64,000 nucleotides of DNA. Source: Paraburkholderia sp. PGU19. GTDB lineage: Bacteria; Pseudomonadota; Gammaproteobacteria; Burkholderiales; Burkholderiaceae. Shown here in pieces: positions 23,696 through 32,494 of the stretch (position 1 is its first letter; the number at the start of each line of letters is the position of its first letter). The position numbers and the translations under genes were made by a program. The stretch is taken from assembly GCF_013426915.1 (NCBI RefSeq), contig NZ_AP023181.1:2108001-2172000 (forward strand). Reading direction: 5' to 3'. The notes below the pieces were generated by a model. That model ran no database searches. It saw only the letters and a list, made by a program, of their open reading frames with translations, and was not told the DNA's origin.

Positions 23696-25252
23696 ATGAC
23701 GACCAAACAAACCAATCATCCTCCGCTGACGGGAGCCAAGCTTGCTTTAGGCTCGTTCGTCGTCGGCCTGGCAGGCTTCATGACCGTGCTCGACTCGTCG
23801 ATCGCGAACGTTGCAATTCCAACTATCTCCGGCAATCTCGGCGTTTCCGTCGATGAAGGCACCTGGGTTATCACCGTGTTTGCCGCAGCGAACTCGGTAG
23901 CGATACCGTTGACGGGCTGGCTGACGCAACGCCTCGGCCAGGTGCGGCTCTTTGTCGGATCGATCCTGCTGTTCGTGCTTGCGTCGTGGCTGTGCGGCAT
24001 TGCGCCTTCGTTGCCCATTCTGCTCTTTGCCCGGATACTGCAAGGCGCTGTGGCGGGGCCGCTGATTCCGATGTCGCAGGCGCTGCTGCTGAGTTCATGG
24101 CCCAAGAACAAGTCAACGCTGGCGCTCTCGCTGTTCTCGATGATCGTCGTGACGGGGCCCATCGTCGGACCGGCGCTCGGCGGCTGGGTCACGGACAGCT
24201 ATAGCTGGTCGTGGATCTTCTACATCAATATCCCTGTCGGATTGTTCGCGGCGGGCATGGTATGGATGCTGTACCGGCATCGCGATACGCCATCGAGAAA
24301 AATTCCGGTGGACAAGGTGGGACTGCTGCTGCTGGTCGTCTGGGTGGCGGCGTTACAGGTGATGCTCGATAAAGGCAAGGATCTCGACTGGTTCTCGTCG
24401 AATACGATCATCATTCTGACGATCGTCGCGGCCGTCGGTCTTGCGCTGTTTATCGTATGGGAATTGACGGACAAGAATCCGATTGTCGACCTCACGCTCT
24501 TCAAGCAGCGCAACTTTCTTGGCGGCACGGTTTCCATTGCCGTCGCCTATGGGATCTTCTTCGGGACGCTAGTTTTACTGCCGCAGTGGATGCAGGAGTA
24601 CCTCGGCTACCGGGCCGTCGATGCGGGACTCGCGACCGCGCCGCTGGGCATTTTCGCGGTGATCGGCGCGCCGATCATGGGCAAGATCCTGCCGCGTTCC
24701 GACGCCCGCATTATCGGCACGTTTGCGTTCATCGGCTTCGCGATCGTCTACTACATGCGCTCGTTCTTCTACACGGATCTCAGCGAGGGATACATCATCC
24801 TGCCTACGCTGCTGCAAGGCATTCCGATGGCGCTGTTCTTTGCACCGCTGACGGTCATCATTCTCTCCGGTCAACCGCCCGAGAAGGTTCCCGCCGCAGC
24901 CGGGTTGTCCACTTTCGGGCGTATGTTCTTCGGCGGGATCGGCACGTCGGTGGCGAACGTCATCTGGAACAACCGCACGATCTTTCACCATGAAATCCTG
25001 ACGCAGCAATCGAGTCCGACCAACCCGATCTTCAACCAGCAGCTCGATACCTACCATTCGCTGTTCGGCCTCGGCAAACAGGCGTCGTTTGCAATGTTCG
25101 ACCATACCGTGCAAACGCAGGCGGCAATGATGGGATTGAACGACGTGTTCTACGGGGCCGCCATCGTCATGATTGTCATCATTCCGCTGATCTGGATCAC
25201 GAAACCAGGCAAGTCTGGAGGCGCCAGCGACGCAGCGGCAGGGGCGCACTGA
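23696..25252 (+). CDS. EmrB/QacA-type 14-TM MFS exporter (DHA2)
   Basis: The 518-aa transporter starts at ATG 23696. DHA2 motifs are present: FMTVLDSSIANVAIPTI (motif D1), GWLTQRLGQVRLF (motif A), and the motif C region GPIVGPALGGWVTDSYSWSWIFYINIP. Fourteen hydrophobic segments can be counted. It is the proton-driven inner-membrane part of the tripartite pump. The frame is open to 23555, but the upstream part overlaps the end of the emrA-like gene and lacks homology. Confidence 0.93.
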   Translation: MTTKQTNHPPLTGAKLALGSFVVGLAGFMTVLDSSIANVAIPTISGNLGVSVDEGTWVITVFAAANSVAIPLTGWLTQRLGQVRLFVGSILLFVLASWLCGIAPSLPILLFARILQGAVAGPLIPMSQALLLSSWPKNKSTLALSLFSMIVVTGPIVGPALGGWVTDSYSWSWIFYINIPVGLFAAGMVWMLYRHRDTPSRKIPVDKVGLLLLVVWVAALQVMLDKGKDLDWFSSNTIIILTIVAAVGLALFIVWELTDKNPIVDLTLFKQRNFLGGTVSIAVAYGIFFGTLVLLPQWMQEYLGYRAVDAGLATAPLGIFAVIGAPIMGKILPRSDARIIGTFAFIGFAIVYYMRSFFYTDLSEGYIILPTLLQGIPMALFFAPLTVIILSGQPPEKVPAAAGLSTFGRMFFGGIGTSVANVIWNNRTIFHHEILTQQSSPTNPIFNQQLDTYHSLFGLGKQASFAMFDHTVQTQAAMMGLNDVFYGAAIVMIVIIPLIWITKPGKSGGASDAAAGAH

Positions 25253-25455
25253 AGCATGCGTGTCGTGCGCGTCGATTGTGTCGTGCAAGCTCTCCGTCAA
25301 TTGTAAATTTTCTGGCAGTTGCCACGATATTTTCCGGGCAACGTATAGGTATGGCGCCGGGCGCTGAGCGCAGCGGGTCAGATCGTACGTAGTCGTCGTC
25401 TGATCCGTTGATGTGTTTGGTTGTACGACATAATCATAATGGTTGGAGACGAGGC

Positions 25456-26604
25456 ATGAAGAAGGTCAGGAGAATGCTGTTAAAAACCGCTCGGAGAAGC
25501 GGAATCGTGGCGGGAGTGATATCGACAGCGACACTGTATTCTGGTCAATCGAATGCGCAATCTTTGGTGACGTTTTACGGCGTCGTCGATACGGGCATTC
25601 GCTACACGACACACGCGGACCCGCAGGGCAATTCAGCTGTTCGACTCGCTAACGGCGGCGCGACAGAGAGTCTGTTCGGGTTCAAAGGAACGGAAGATCT
25701 CGGCGGCGGCAACAAGGCGGTGTTCGAACTCGAAGATCGCTTTTTTCCGAACAGCGGGGTGATCGATCCCGCTTATCCTTTCTTCAATACGGCGTTCGTC
25801 GGCTTGCAATCCAGCACCTATGGCAAGCTGACGATGGGGCGGCAGATCAATCCCCTTTCCGACGCGGTGTTGAGTGCCTTCATCACCAATCCCTGGCTGC
25901 CGACCTTTTATCAATTTCGACCGGAAGTCATGATGGCGCAGGGCGTCTGGACCAGCAACATGGTCAAGTACGCGGCGCGCTGGCAATATCTGACGGCCGA
26001 AGTATCGTATGCGTTCGGCGGCAATGCGGGCGCGTTCGGCTCGGGCAGTCAGATCGGTGCGTCGCTGATTTTTCTGCCTGGCGCGCCGTTACGCCTGGCT
26101 GCCGGATATCTCGATTCGCGCGATGCCGTGAACACATCGGCGCACCTGAAGTCGTGGACGGCGGGCGGTTCATACGCGTTCGGCGGCACCACGGTCATGG
26201 CGGGCTGGGCGGTGAACCGGCAGGACGCGAACTTTGTCGGCAACTTCCCGAATGGTCCATTCAGCGTGCCGGAATTGACTGCGCTCAAGTTCAACACGTT
26301 CGCCGCGCGCAAGATGTTCTTCGGCGGCATCACGCAACTGGTAGGCGATTCCACGCATCTTTCGGCCAACGTGTGGCGCACGATCCAGACGGGGAAAACC
26401 CAGTCCGCTGACGGCAACACGACGCAGTTTCAGTTGGTCGCGGATTACAACTTGTCCAAACGCACGGATACGTATCTGGAAGCCGATTACTCGCTGTATC
26501 GCGGCGGCATGGTTGGCGCGCAATTCCAGGGCATCAGTGCGTTGAGTTCGGCATTCGGTACGACGCAACTGGGCATCATGGCCGGGTTGCGGCATACGTT
26601 CTAG
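25456..26604 (+). CDS. Burkholderia-type outer-membrane porin
   Basis: The 382-aa porin has a signal peptide ending near SNAQS. The strand pattern of Gram-negative general porins is visible: SLVTFYGVVDTGIRYTT, ESLFGFKGTEDLGGGNKAVFELE, AFVGLQSSTYGKLTMGRQ and a C-terminal aromatic residue (LRHTF). A GGAGACGAGG precedes ATG 25456; a longer frame to 25408 lacks a proper signal peptide. It forms trimeric diffusion pores. It follows the efflux operon by 203 bp and is convergent with a Crp-family gene. Confidence 0.92.
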   Translation: MKKVRRMLLKTARRSGIVAGVISTATLYSGQSNAQSLVTFYGVVDTGIRYTTHADPQGNSAVRLANGGATESLFGFKGTEDLGGGNKAVFELEDRFFPNSGVIDPAYPFFNTAFVGLQSSTYGKLTMGRQINPLSDAVLSAFITNPWLPTFYQFRPEVMMAQGVWTSNMVKYAARWQYLTAEVSYAFGGNAGAFGSGSQIGASLIFLPGAPLRLAAGYLDSRDAVNTSAHLKSWTAGGSYAFGGTTVMAGWAVNRQDANFVGNFPNGPFSVPELTALKFNTFAARKMFFGGITQLVGDSTHLSANVWRTIQTGKTQSADGNTTQFQLVADYNLSKRTDTYLEADYSLYRGGMVGAQFQGISALSSAFGTTQLGIMAGLRHTF

Positions 26605-26629
26605 GCCGCGTGAAGCCGGGCGGGAGCGA

Positions 26630-27322
26630 TTAATGGGATTCCTGGAAGGAGCACAGCATCTCCTTCGAACAGATTTCGATCCGGCCATACCGGAGGACGA
26701 TCGCTCCTTGCTCCGCCATCGCCTTGAGTTCCAGCGAGAGCGTCTGGCGCGTGATGCCGAGCATCATCGCAAGCGTGTCGTGGGAGACGGCGACCTCCGG
26801 GCGGCTCTGCGACAGCATCGTCACATCGCCCGCAGCGAGCAGCAGCAGCCGGCGCGCAATGCGTGCACGCGTCGAATGCAAGGTCGCGTCTTCGACCATG
26901 CGATAAAGCCAGTTCATGTGGATCGTCTGCAACTCCGCAACCGCGCGGAAGAAGGCCTGATTCTTCATCAACTCGTCGAACGCCTGGGCCCTGACGACGA
27001 ACAGGCTCGATCGCTCGAGAGCGACGACATCGCGCAGGCGCGGCTGCCGGCTGGTCATCGAAGTCTGTCCAAACCAGTTGCCCGCCTCGATCACGGCGAG
27101 GATCGCTTCCTTGCCGTCTTCGCGCAGCGTGCAGGCCTTCAGCTTGCCGCATTTGAGCCCAAAGAAACCATTCGGCGCGTCGCCGCGCCGGAACAGATAT
27201 TCACCGGCGTGCAACGTAACGGGTTCGCAATGGCGCATGAGCGCCTCTTGCCCTGCAGAAGGCAATCCACTGAACCACAGGTTCGTCCTCATTGCTTCGG
27301 ACGTGTCGGTCATAAGCGCCAT
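26630..27322 (-). CDS. Crp/Fnr-family transcriptional regulator
   Basis: The 230-aa product has a cyclic-nucleotide-binding-like beta-roll (LHAGEYLFRRGDAPNGFFGLKCGKLK, GNWFGQTSM), a dimer helix and a C-terminal HTH_Crp (VSHDTLAMMLGITRQTLSLELKAMAEQGAI). No Fnr-type iron-sulfur cysteines are grouped at the N-terminus. It is 24 bp downstream of the PanE-like gene and so probably the last gene of the aldolase-PanE-Crp operon. A second Crp-family gene lies divergently at 29.4 kb. Confidence 0.9.
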   Translation of the reverse strand: MALMTDTSEAMRTNLWFSGLPSAGQEALMRHCEPVTLHAGEYLFRRGDAPNGFFGLKCGKLKACTLREDGKEAILAVIEAGNWFGQTSMTSRQPRLRDVVALERSSLFVVRAQAFDELMKNQAFFRAVAELQTIHMNWLYRMVEDATLHSTRARIARRLLLLAAGDVTMLSQSRPEVAVSHDTLAMMLGITRQTLSLELKAMAEQGAIVLRYGRIEICSKEMLCSFQESH

Positions 27323-27346
27323 GTGAATCGATCAACGCAATGCCTG

Positions 27347-28396
27347 CTACGCAGGCAAGCGTTGGCTCCCCGCAGTTACACCGCGCGAAGCAGCGCGCAG
27401 TTCGGCCAGTAGCGCGTCGCCCGTCCACGCGTGACGTGCATCGCTTTGCTCGGCTTCGTGCACGTGCTGGCAGAGGCGCGCGTTGACGGGTGCATCGAGC
27501 CCGAGACGATGAGCGAGCTTCACGACTTCACCGTTGATCCAGTCGACTTCCGTTGCACGTCCCGCCGCGAGATCGTCGGACATGGACGAGCGCGCGAGCG
27601 GGTCGATGGTCAGCATCGCGCGGGCAAGACGTGCGAACCACGTGTCGGGCAAGCCGAGGAAGCGCGGCATCCATGCGGGTGGAACGGCCGTCAAGCGGGC
27701 CGGGCGAATGCCGGCGCGCGCGAGCAGCGCGAGCGTTTCTTCTTGCGCCATGCCGAGGCAGCGCCGATACGCGCGCTGCGACAGCTCTTCTTTCAGCGGC
27801 CGGTTCGACAGCGCGTTAATGGCGTTGTTCAGGTTGAGCAGCAGCTTGGCCCACTGCACAGGCAGCATGTCGGCGTGCTGTTGCAGCGGCAATCCCGCCT
27901 TCGCGAAGTCGCCGGTGAAGGGCTGCAATCCGGGCGCGCGCCGGACCTCCAGTTCGCCGCCCGATCCCTGATGATAAGCACCCGGCCCGCGTTCGATGAC
28001 GTTGAACGGCACCATCCCTTCGAGCACCGTCTGGTTCGGCAAGGCGGCACGCAGTATATCGGCATTGCCGACGCCGTTCTGGAAGCTGACCACGACCGTC
28101 CCAGGGCGCAGCACGCCTGCCAGCTCGGCCGCAACCGTGGGCGTGGCCGCGGACTTGACGGTGACGAGCACCAGATCGGCAGCGGCGGCCGCCGTGAGGT
28201 CCGTCGATACATCGATGCGCTCGGGCGGCACCGACCAGCGGCGATCGCCGAACTGCGACAGCGTCAGCCCGTGCTCGCGCAACTGGCGGCCGATGCGTTC
28301 GCGCGCAATGAACGTGACATCGCTGCCGCCTGCGAGCAAACGCCCGCCGACGTAGCAGCCAATGGAACCCGCGCCATAGATACAGATCTTCGCCAT
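27347..28396 (-). CDS. Ketopantoate reductase-like (PanE/ApbA family) dehydrogenase
   Basis: The 349-aa protein has an N-terminal Rossmann motif KICIYGAGSIGCYVGGRL and the conserved QNGVGN and the Lys-Asn region WAKLLLNLNNAINALSNRPL typical of PanE/ApbA. It is longer than E. coli PanE (about 300 aa). Its place between a class II aldolase and a Crp regulator suggests a 2-hydroxyacid or related catabolic reaction rather than pantothenate synthesis, but ketopantoate reduction cannot be excluded. ATG 28396 begins exactly at the Rossmann strand. Confidence 0.88.
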   Translation of the reverse strand: MAKICIYGAGSIGCYVGGRLLAGGSDVTFIARERIGRQLREHGLTLSQFGDRRWSVPPERIDVSTDLTAAAAADLVLVTVKSAATPTVAAELAGVLRPGTVVVSFQNGVGNADILRAALPNQTVLEGMVPFNVIERGPGAYHQGSGGELEVRRAPGLQPFTGDFAKAGLPLQQHADMLPVQWAKLLLNLNNAINALSNRPLKEELSQRAYRRCLGMAQEETLALLARAGIRPARLTAVPPAWMPRFLGLPDTWFARLARAMLTIDPLARSSMSDDLAAGRATEVDWINGEVVKLAHRLGLDAPVNARLCQHVHEAEQSDARHAWTGDALLAELRAASRGVTAGSQRLPA

Positions 28397-28507
28397 GCCT
28401 TGTCTCGATCGAGCCGCTGTCCAATTCTGCCGATGCGCCGGGCGGCAAGCACGGCCCATAACGTCGTGCCGCCCGGTTCCCGCATCGGTGCTTTCAATCG
28501 CTATGCG

Positions 28508-29275
28508 TCAGTCCGCATAGCCGGGGTTCTTCCGGTCGAGCCGCCGCAAAAGTCCCGGCCACACGAGCTGTCCGGCGCTCACGCCGCGCGTGGCTGCCGT
28601 CACCTGATTGCGGATGCCATCGAGGATCGGCTGCGCGATCGGCAGCAGCTTGTCGCCGCCTGCCTGCGCGCGAACCTGGATCATGCACGACGCCTCGAAG
28701 AAGTACATCGCGACGAACGCATCGGCAGGCGTCGCGCCGACCGTCAGCAGACCGTGGTTGCGCAGCATCAGATACGCGTTACTGCCGAGGTCGCGCACGA
28801 GCCGGGGCTTTTCTTCTTCGTTGAGCGCGATGCCCTCGTAGTTGTGATAGCCGAGCGACGCGAGCACCACCAGCGACTGCTGCGACAGCGGCAGCAAGCC
28901 CGCTTCCTGCGCCGACACCGCGACGCCGTTGACCGAGTGCGTGTGCATCACGCACAGCGCGTCTTCGCGCGCGGCGTGCACTGCGCTGTGGATGTTGAAG
29001 CCAGCGGGATTCACGTCGTACGGCGAATCGGACACCTTGCGGCCGTCCAGATCGATCTTGACCAGCGACGACGCGGTGATCTCGTCGAACATCATCCCAT
29101 ACGGGTTGATGAGGAAATGGTGTTCCGGTCCGGGCACGCGCGCCGAGATATGTGTGAACACGAGATCGTCCCAGCCGAACAGCGCGACGAGGCGGTAGGC
29201 CGCCGCAAGATTGACTCGTGCTTCCCATTCGGGGGGGGACACTGCGTGCTTCAGGCTGACATCGGATGAGCTCAC
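28508..29275 (-). CDS. Class II aldolase/adducin-family protein
   Basis: The 255-aa protein has the class II aldolase zinc-site pattern: the VMHTHSVNGVAVS segment with two His, and the RNHGLLTVG motif. Family members cleave or epimerise small phosphorylated or free sugars and hydroxyacids. It is the first gene of the minus-strand operon with the PanE-like and Crp genes, 133 bp from the divergent Crp-family gene. A sugar-acid or hydroxyacid route is likely (inference). Confidence 0.88.
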   Translation of the reverse strand: MSSSDVSLKHAVSPPEWEARVNLAAAYRLVALFGWDDLVFTHISARVPGPEHHFLINPYGMMFDEITASSLVKIDLDGRKVSDSPYDVNPAGFNIHSAVHAAREDALCVMHTHSVNGVAVSAQEAGLLPLSQQSLVVLASLGYHNYEGIALNEEEKPRLVRDLGSNAYLMLRNHGLLTVGATPADAFVAMYFFEASCMIQVRAQAGGDKLLPIAQPILDGIRNQVTAATRGVSAGQLVWPGLLRRLDRKNPGYAD

Positions 29276-29379
29276 GGCGAGACTCCTTGTTCAAGGGTTG
29301 GTGCGTTGGAAACAGCGCTTCTGACTGCGCTGGCGGCCAAAGCCGTGAACGCATGATGTCGGCAATCCCGCGTAAAATC

Positions 29380-29395
29380 TGTCGCATAGCCGACA
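29380..29395. promoter_or_regulatory. Candidate Crp/Fnr-type operator (TGTCG-N6-CGACA)
   Basis: The palindrome TGTCG-CATAGC-CGACA has the 5-6-5 layout of Crp-family sites and ends 13 bp before the ATG of the Crp-family gene at 29409. A wider perfect repeat TGTCGGC (29357-29363)/GCCGACA (29389-29395) overlaps it. It may control both divergent transcripts. Confidence 0.45.
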
Positions 29396-29408
29396 CGTCG
29401 AGAAGTGC

Positions 29409-30113
29409 ATGGATTCCAGGCTGCTTCACTATCGTCCTCAACTCGAATCGACGCCCTGGTTTCGCGGCCTGCCCGTCGAACTGCAGGACTACCTGATGAG
29501 CCACGCCACGCTGCTGCGGCTCGAAAAAGGCCAATTGCTGTACCGGTGCGGCGATCCTTCTTACGGCCTGTATGCCGTGCTCGAAGGCGCGCTGTCCGTC
29601 GGCACGGTCGGCATCGACGGCAAGGAATCCCTGCTCGCGGTGCTCGGCCCGACTGCATGGGTCGGCGAAATCTCGATGTTCGACGGCTTGCCGCGCCCGC
29701 ACGATGCGATTGCCGTCAGCCGCGCACTGTTCATGCATGTGCCCGAAGCCGCGCTGCAAAACCTGCTCGACGCCACGCCGTGCTACTGGCGCGATTTCGC
29801 GCTTTTGATGGCGCAACGCCTGAGGCTGTCGTTCAAGAGCACCGAATCGCTGGCGCTGCAGCCTGCCGCGCAACGCATCGCCAGCCGCCTGCTGCTGATC
29901 GCCGAAGGCTACGACGGCCTCAACGCGGTGCAGAGCAAGATCCGGCTCTCGCAGGATAGCCTTGCATCGATGGTGTCGCTGTCGCGGCAGACCACCAACC
30001 AGCTGCTCAAGAGCCTCGAAAGCCAGCAGATCATCAGCCTGAAATTCGGCGAAATCCAGATTCTCGACATCGACCAGCTGCGCGCGGCCAGCGTCGGCGC
30101 TTCCAGACTGTAG
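29409..30113 (+). CDS. Crp/Fnr-family transcriptional regulator
   Basis: The 234-aa protein has an N-terminal effector-binding roll (RLEKGQLLYRCGDPSYGLYAVLEGALSVG, GPTAWVGEISMFDGLPRPHDA), a dimer helix, and the HTH LSQDSLASMVSLSRQTTNQLLKSLESQQII. It is divergent from the aldolase operon and upstream, on the same strand, of the PHA module (231 bp). It may sense an effector linked to either; no ligand can be told from sequence. Confidence 0.9.
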   Translation: MDSRLLHYRPQLESTPWFRGLPVELQDYLMSHATLLRLEKGQLLYRCGDPSYGLYAVLEGALSVGTVGIDGKESLLAVLGPTAWVGEISMFDGLPRPHDAIAVSRALFMHVPEAALQNLLDATPCYWRDFALLMAQRLRLSFKSTESLALQPAAQRIASRLLLIAEGYDGLNAVQSKIRLSQDSLASMVSLSRQTTNQLLKSLESQQIISLKFGEIQILDIDQLRAASVGASRL

Positions 30114-30213
30114 GCTCGACGTAAGCCGACGCCCCGCTTTTGACAGCGGTTGCGGCACCGCCTTCCTGCATTCCCTCCAGACGCAGTGTGCCCATGCGGC
30201 TGCCGCTTGGGAC

Positions 30214-30229
30214 TCCCCTGTTCAGGGGA
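30214..30229. promoter_or_regulatory. Perfect palindrome upstream of the PHA operon
   Basis: TCCCCTG-TT-CAGGGGA has 7-bp arms with a 2-bp centre and lies 116 bp upstream of the acyl-CoA ligase start. It could be an operator for the operon or a short hairpin after the Crp-family gene; no T-run follows. Confidence 0.4.
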
Positions 30230-30344
30230 TATTGCTTCCCTCCGAACAAACCGATCATGGCCTCATTCGCGATGCACGGTGCGCGACAGGCCAGGACGGA
30301 CCTGTGTGTGCCCGACCCATCGCCCGACATGTGAGGAGACAACG

Positions 30345-31988
30345 ATGCAGGACGCCGGGCACGATTCGACGCCAACACCCTACGCCTATCCGCTGCTGAT
30401 CAAACAGTTGCTGCACACGACGTTCATTCAGGCGCCGGATCAGGAAATCGTCTACCGCGGCCAGTTGCGGATGACTTACACGACGATGCGCGAGCGCATC
30501 GCGCGGCTCGCGAATGGCCTGCACGATCTGGGCGTGCGCCACGGCACGACGGTCGCCGTGATGGACTGGGACAGCCATCGCTATCTGGAGTCGTACTTTG
30601 CGGTCCCGATGATGGGCGCCGTGCTCCAGACGGTGAATGTGCGGCTCTCGCAGACGGAGATCGCGTACACGATCAACCATTCGGGCGCGGAAGTCCTGTT
30701 CGTCCATACCGACTTTCTGCCTGTGGTCGAAGCGATCAAGGATCAGCTCGAAACGGTGCGCGTGTTCGTCTGGATCGACGAGCCGGGCAGCGACGCCTGC
30801 GAACACACCATTCCGTTCGCGACGGAGTACGAGGCGATGCTCGCCGCAAGCGCGACGCACTACGACTTTCCCGACTTCGACGAGAACACCCGCGCCACCA
30901 CGTTCTACACGACGGGCACGACGGGCTTGCCGAAGGGCGTGTACTTCTCGCATCGCCAACTGGTGCTGCACACCATCACGCTGATGGCCGCGCTGGCGAG
31001 CCCGGTAGCGGGCCAGCGCTTTCATCGCGGCGACGTCTATATGCCGCTCACGCCGATGTTCCATGTGCACGCCTGGGGCATGCCCTATATCGCCACGGTG
31101 CTCGGCGTGAAGCAGGTCTATCCGGGCCGTTATGTGCCCGAGCGTCTCGTGCAACTGGTGCGCGACGAAGGCGTCACGTTCTCGCACTGCGTCAGCACGA
31201 TCCTGCACATGCTGCTCTCGTGCGATGAAGCGAAGCATGTGGATCTCGGCAAATGGAAGATCGTGATCGGCGGCGGCGCGCTGCCGCATGGACTCGCGCG
31301 CGCCGCGCTCGATCGCGGTATCGACGTGTTCGTGGGCTATGGCATGTCGGAGACCTGCCCGGTTCTGAGTCTTGCGCAACTCCCGCTGCACACGGAACCG
31401 CTCGATCTCGATGAAGAAGTGCGCCTGCGCTGCAAGACGGGTTATCCCGTGCCGCTCGTCGATCTGCGCATCGTCAACGAACAGATGGAAGACGTGCCGC
31501 GCGACGGCAAGGCCTATGGCGAGATCGTGGTTCGCACGCCGTGGCTCACGCAGGGCTATCTGAACAATCCGGAAGCGTCCGCGCAGTTGTGGGCGGGCGG
31601 CTATCTGCATACCCAAGACATCGCGAACATCGACACCACGGGCAACGTCCAGATCACTGACCGCATCAAGGATGTCATCAAGTCGGGTGGCGAGTGGATT
31701 TCTTCGCTCGAAATCGAAAGTCTGATTTCGCTGCATCCGGGCGTCGCGGAAGTCGCGGTGATCGGCATCAAGGATGACAAGTGGGGCGAGCGTCCCGTCG
31801 CGCTCGTCGTGCTCAGGCAGGACGCGCAAGTCAGCGAAGACGACGTCAAGCAACACGTGCTGGGTTTCAGCAAGACGGGGCAGATTTCGAAGTACGCCGT
31901 GCCGCAGATCGTCAGGTTCGTCGATGCGCTGCAGAAGACGAGCGTCGGCAAGACGAACAAGAAGTGGTTGCGCGAGCAGTTCGCCTGA
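30345..31988 (+). CDS. Medium/long-chain acyl-CoA synthetase (AMP-binding)
   Basis: The 547-aa protein starts at ATG 30345 behind GAGGAG. The AMP-binding P-loop TTFYTTGTTGLPKGV, the GYGMSET motif (A5) and the C-terminal catalytic Lys region GKTNKKWLRE (A10) are visible. The family activates free fatty acids to acyl-CoA with ATP. As first gene of a PHA module it likely feeds acyl-CoA to the hydratase and synthase. The frame is open further upstream to 30150, without homology. Confidence 0.93.
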   Translation: MQDAGHDSTPTPYAYPLLIKQLLHTTFIQAPDQEIVYRGQLRMTYTTMRERIARLANGLHDLGVRHGTTVAVMDWDSHRYLESYFAVPMMGAVLQTVNVRLSQTEIAYTINHSGAEVLFVHTDFLPVVEAIKDQLETVRVFVWIDEPGSDACEHTIPFATEYEAMLAASATHYDFPDFDENTRATTFYTTGTTGLPKGVYFSHRQLVLHTITLMAALASPVAGQRFHRGDVYMPLTPMFHVHAWGMPYIATVLGVKQVYPGRYVPERLVQLVRDEGVTFSHCVSTILHMLLSCDEAKHVDLGKWKIVIGGGALPHGLARAALDRGIDVFVGYGMSETCPVLSLAQLPLHTEPLDLDEEVRLRCKTGYPVPLVDLRIVNEQMEDVPRDGKAYGEIVVRTPWLTQGYLNNPEASAQLWAGGYLHTQDIANIDTTGNVQITDRIKDVIKSGGEWISSLEIESLISLHPGVAEVAVIGIKDDKWGERPVALVVLRQDAQVSEDDVKQHVLGFSKTGQISKYAVPQIVRFVDALQKTSVGKTNKKWLREQFA

Positions 31989-32015
31989 CCCGATCTCTCT
32001 CAAGGAGCAAGCACG

Positions 32016-32480
32016 ATGAGCATCAAGGATTACAGCATCGCGACGATCGATAGTTGCGTGGGCCGCGAACTGGGCGTGTCGGATTGGGTCACCGTCGATC
32101 AGCCTCGCATCGACGCCTTCGCCGCCTGCACGGGCGACCGGCAATGGATTCACGTCGATGTCGAGCGCGCGAAACGCGAGAGCCCATTTGGCGGCACGAT
32201 CGCGCACGGCTATCTGACGCTTTCGCTGCTGGCGGCGCTGGCGATCGAGATCGGGTTGATTCCTCCCGACGCATCGGCGGGCCTGAACTATGGGCTCGAC
32301 AAGGTGCGCTTCATGACGCCCGTCAAGGCAGGCGCGCGCGTGCGAAGCCGCGTGACGCTGCTGTCGGCGGAAAAGAAAGAGGGCGGACGGATCATCATCA
32401 AGACGATGAACGAACTGCAGATCGAAGGCGAGGAGAAACCGGCACTGATCGCTGAGTCGCTTGCGATGCTGGTGACCTGA
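32016..32480 (+). CDS. MaoC-like (R)-enoyl-CoA hydratase (NodN/PhaJ type)
   Basis: The 154-aa single hot-dog protein has the MaoC hydratase signature FAACTGDRQWIHVDVERA (catalytic Asp and His), followed by PFGGTIAHGYLTLSLL. Members form (R)-3-hydroxyacyl-CoA from trans-enoyl-CoA, the substrate of PHA synthase. It lies 27 bp after the ligase and 14 bp before the synthase frame, so is clearly in the operon. Its role as PhaJ equivalent is inferred from fold and context. Confidence 0.88.
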   Translation: MSIKDYSIATIDSCVGRELGVSDWVTVDQPRIDAFAACTGDRQWIHVDVERAKRESPFGGTIAHGYLTLSLLAALAIEIGLIPPDASAGLNYGLDKVRFMTPVKAGARVRSRVTLLSAEKKEGGRIIIKTMNELQIEGEEKPALIAESLAMLVT

Positions 32481-32494
32481 GCGACAAGACACGG

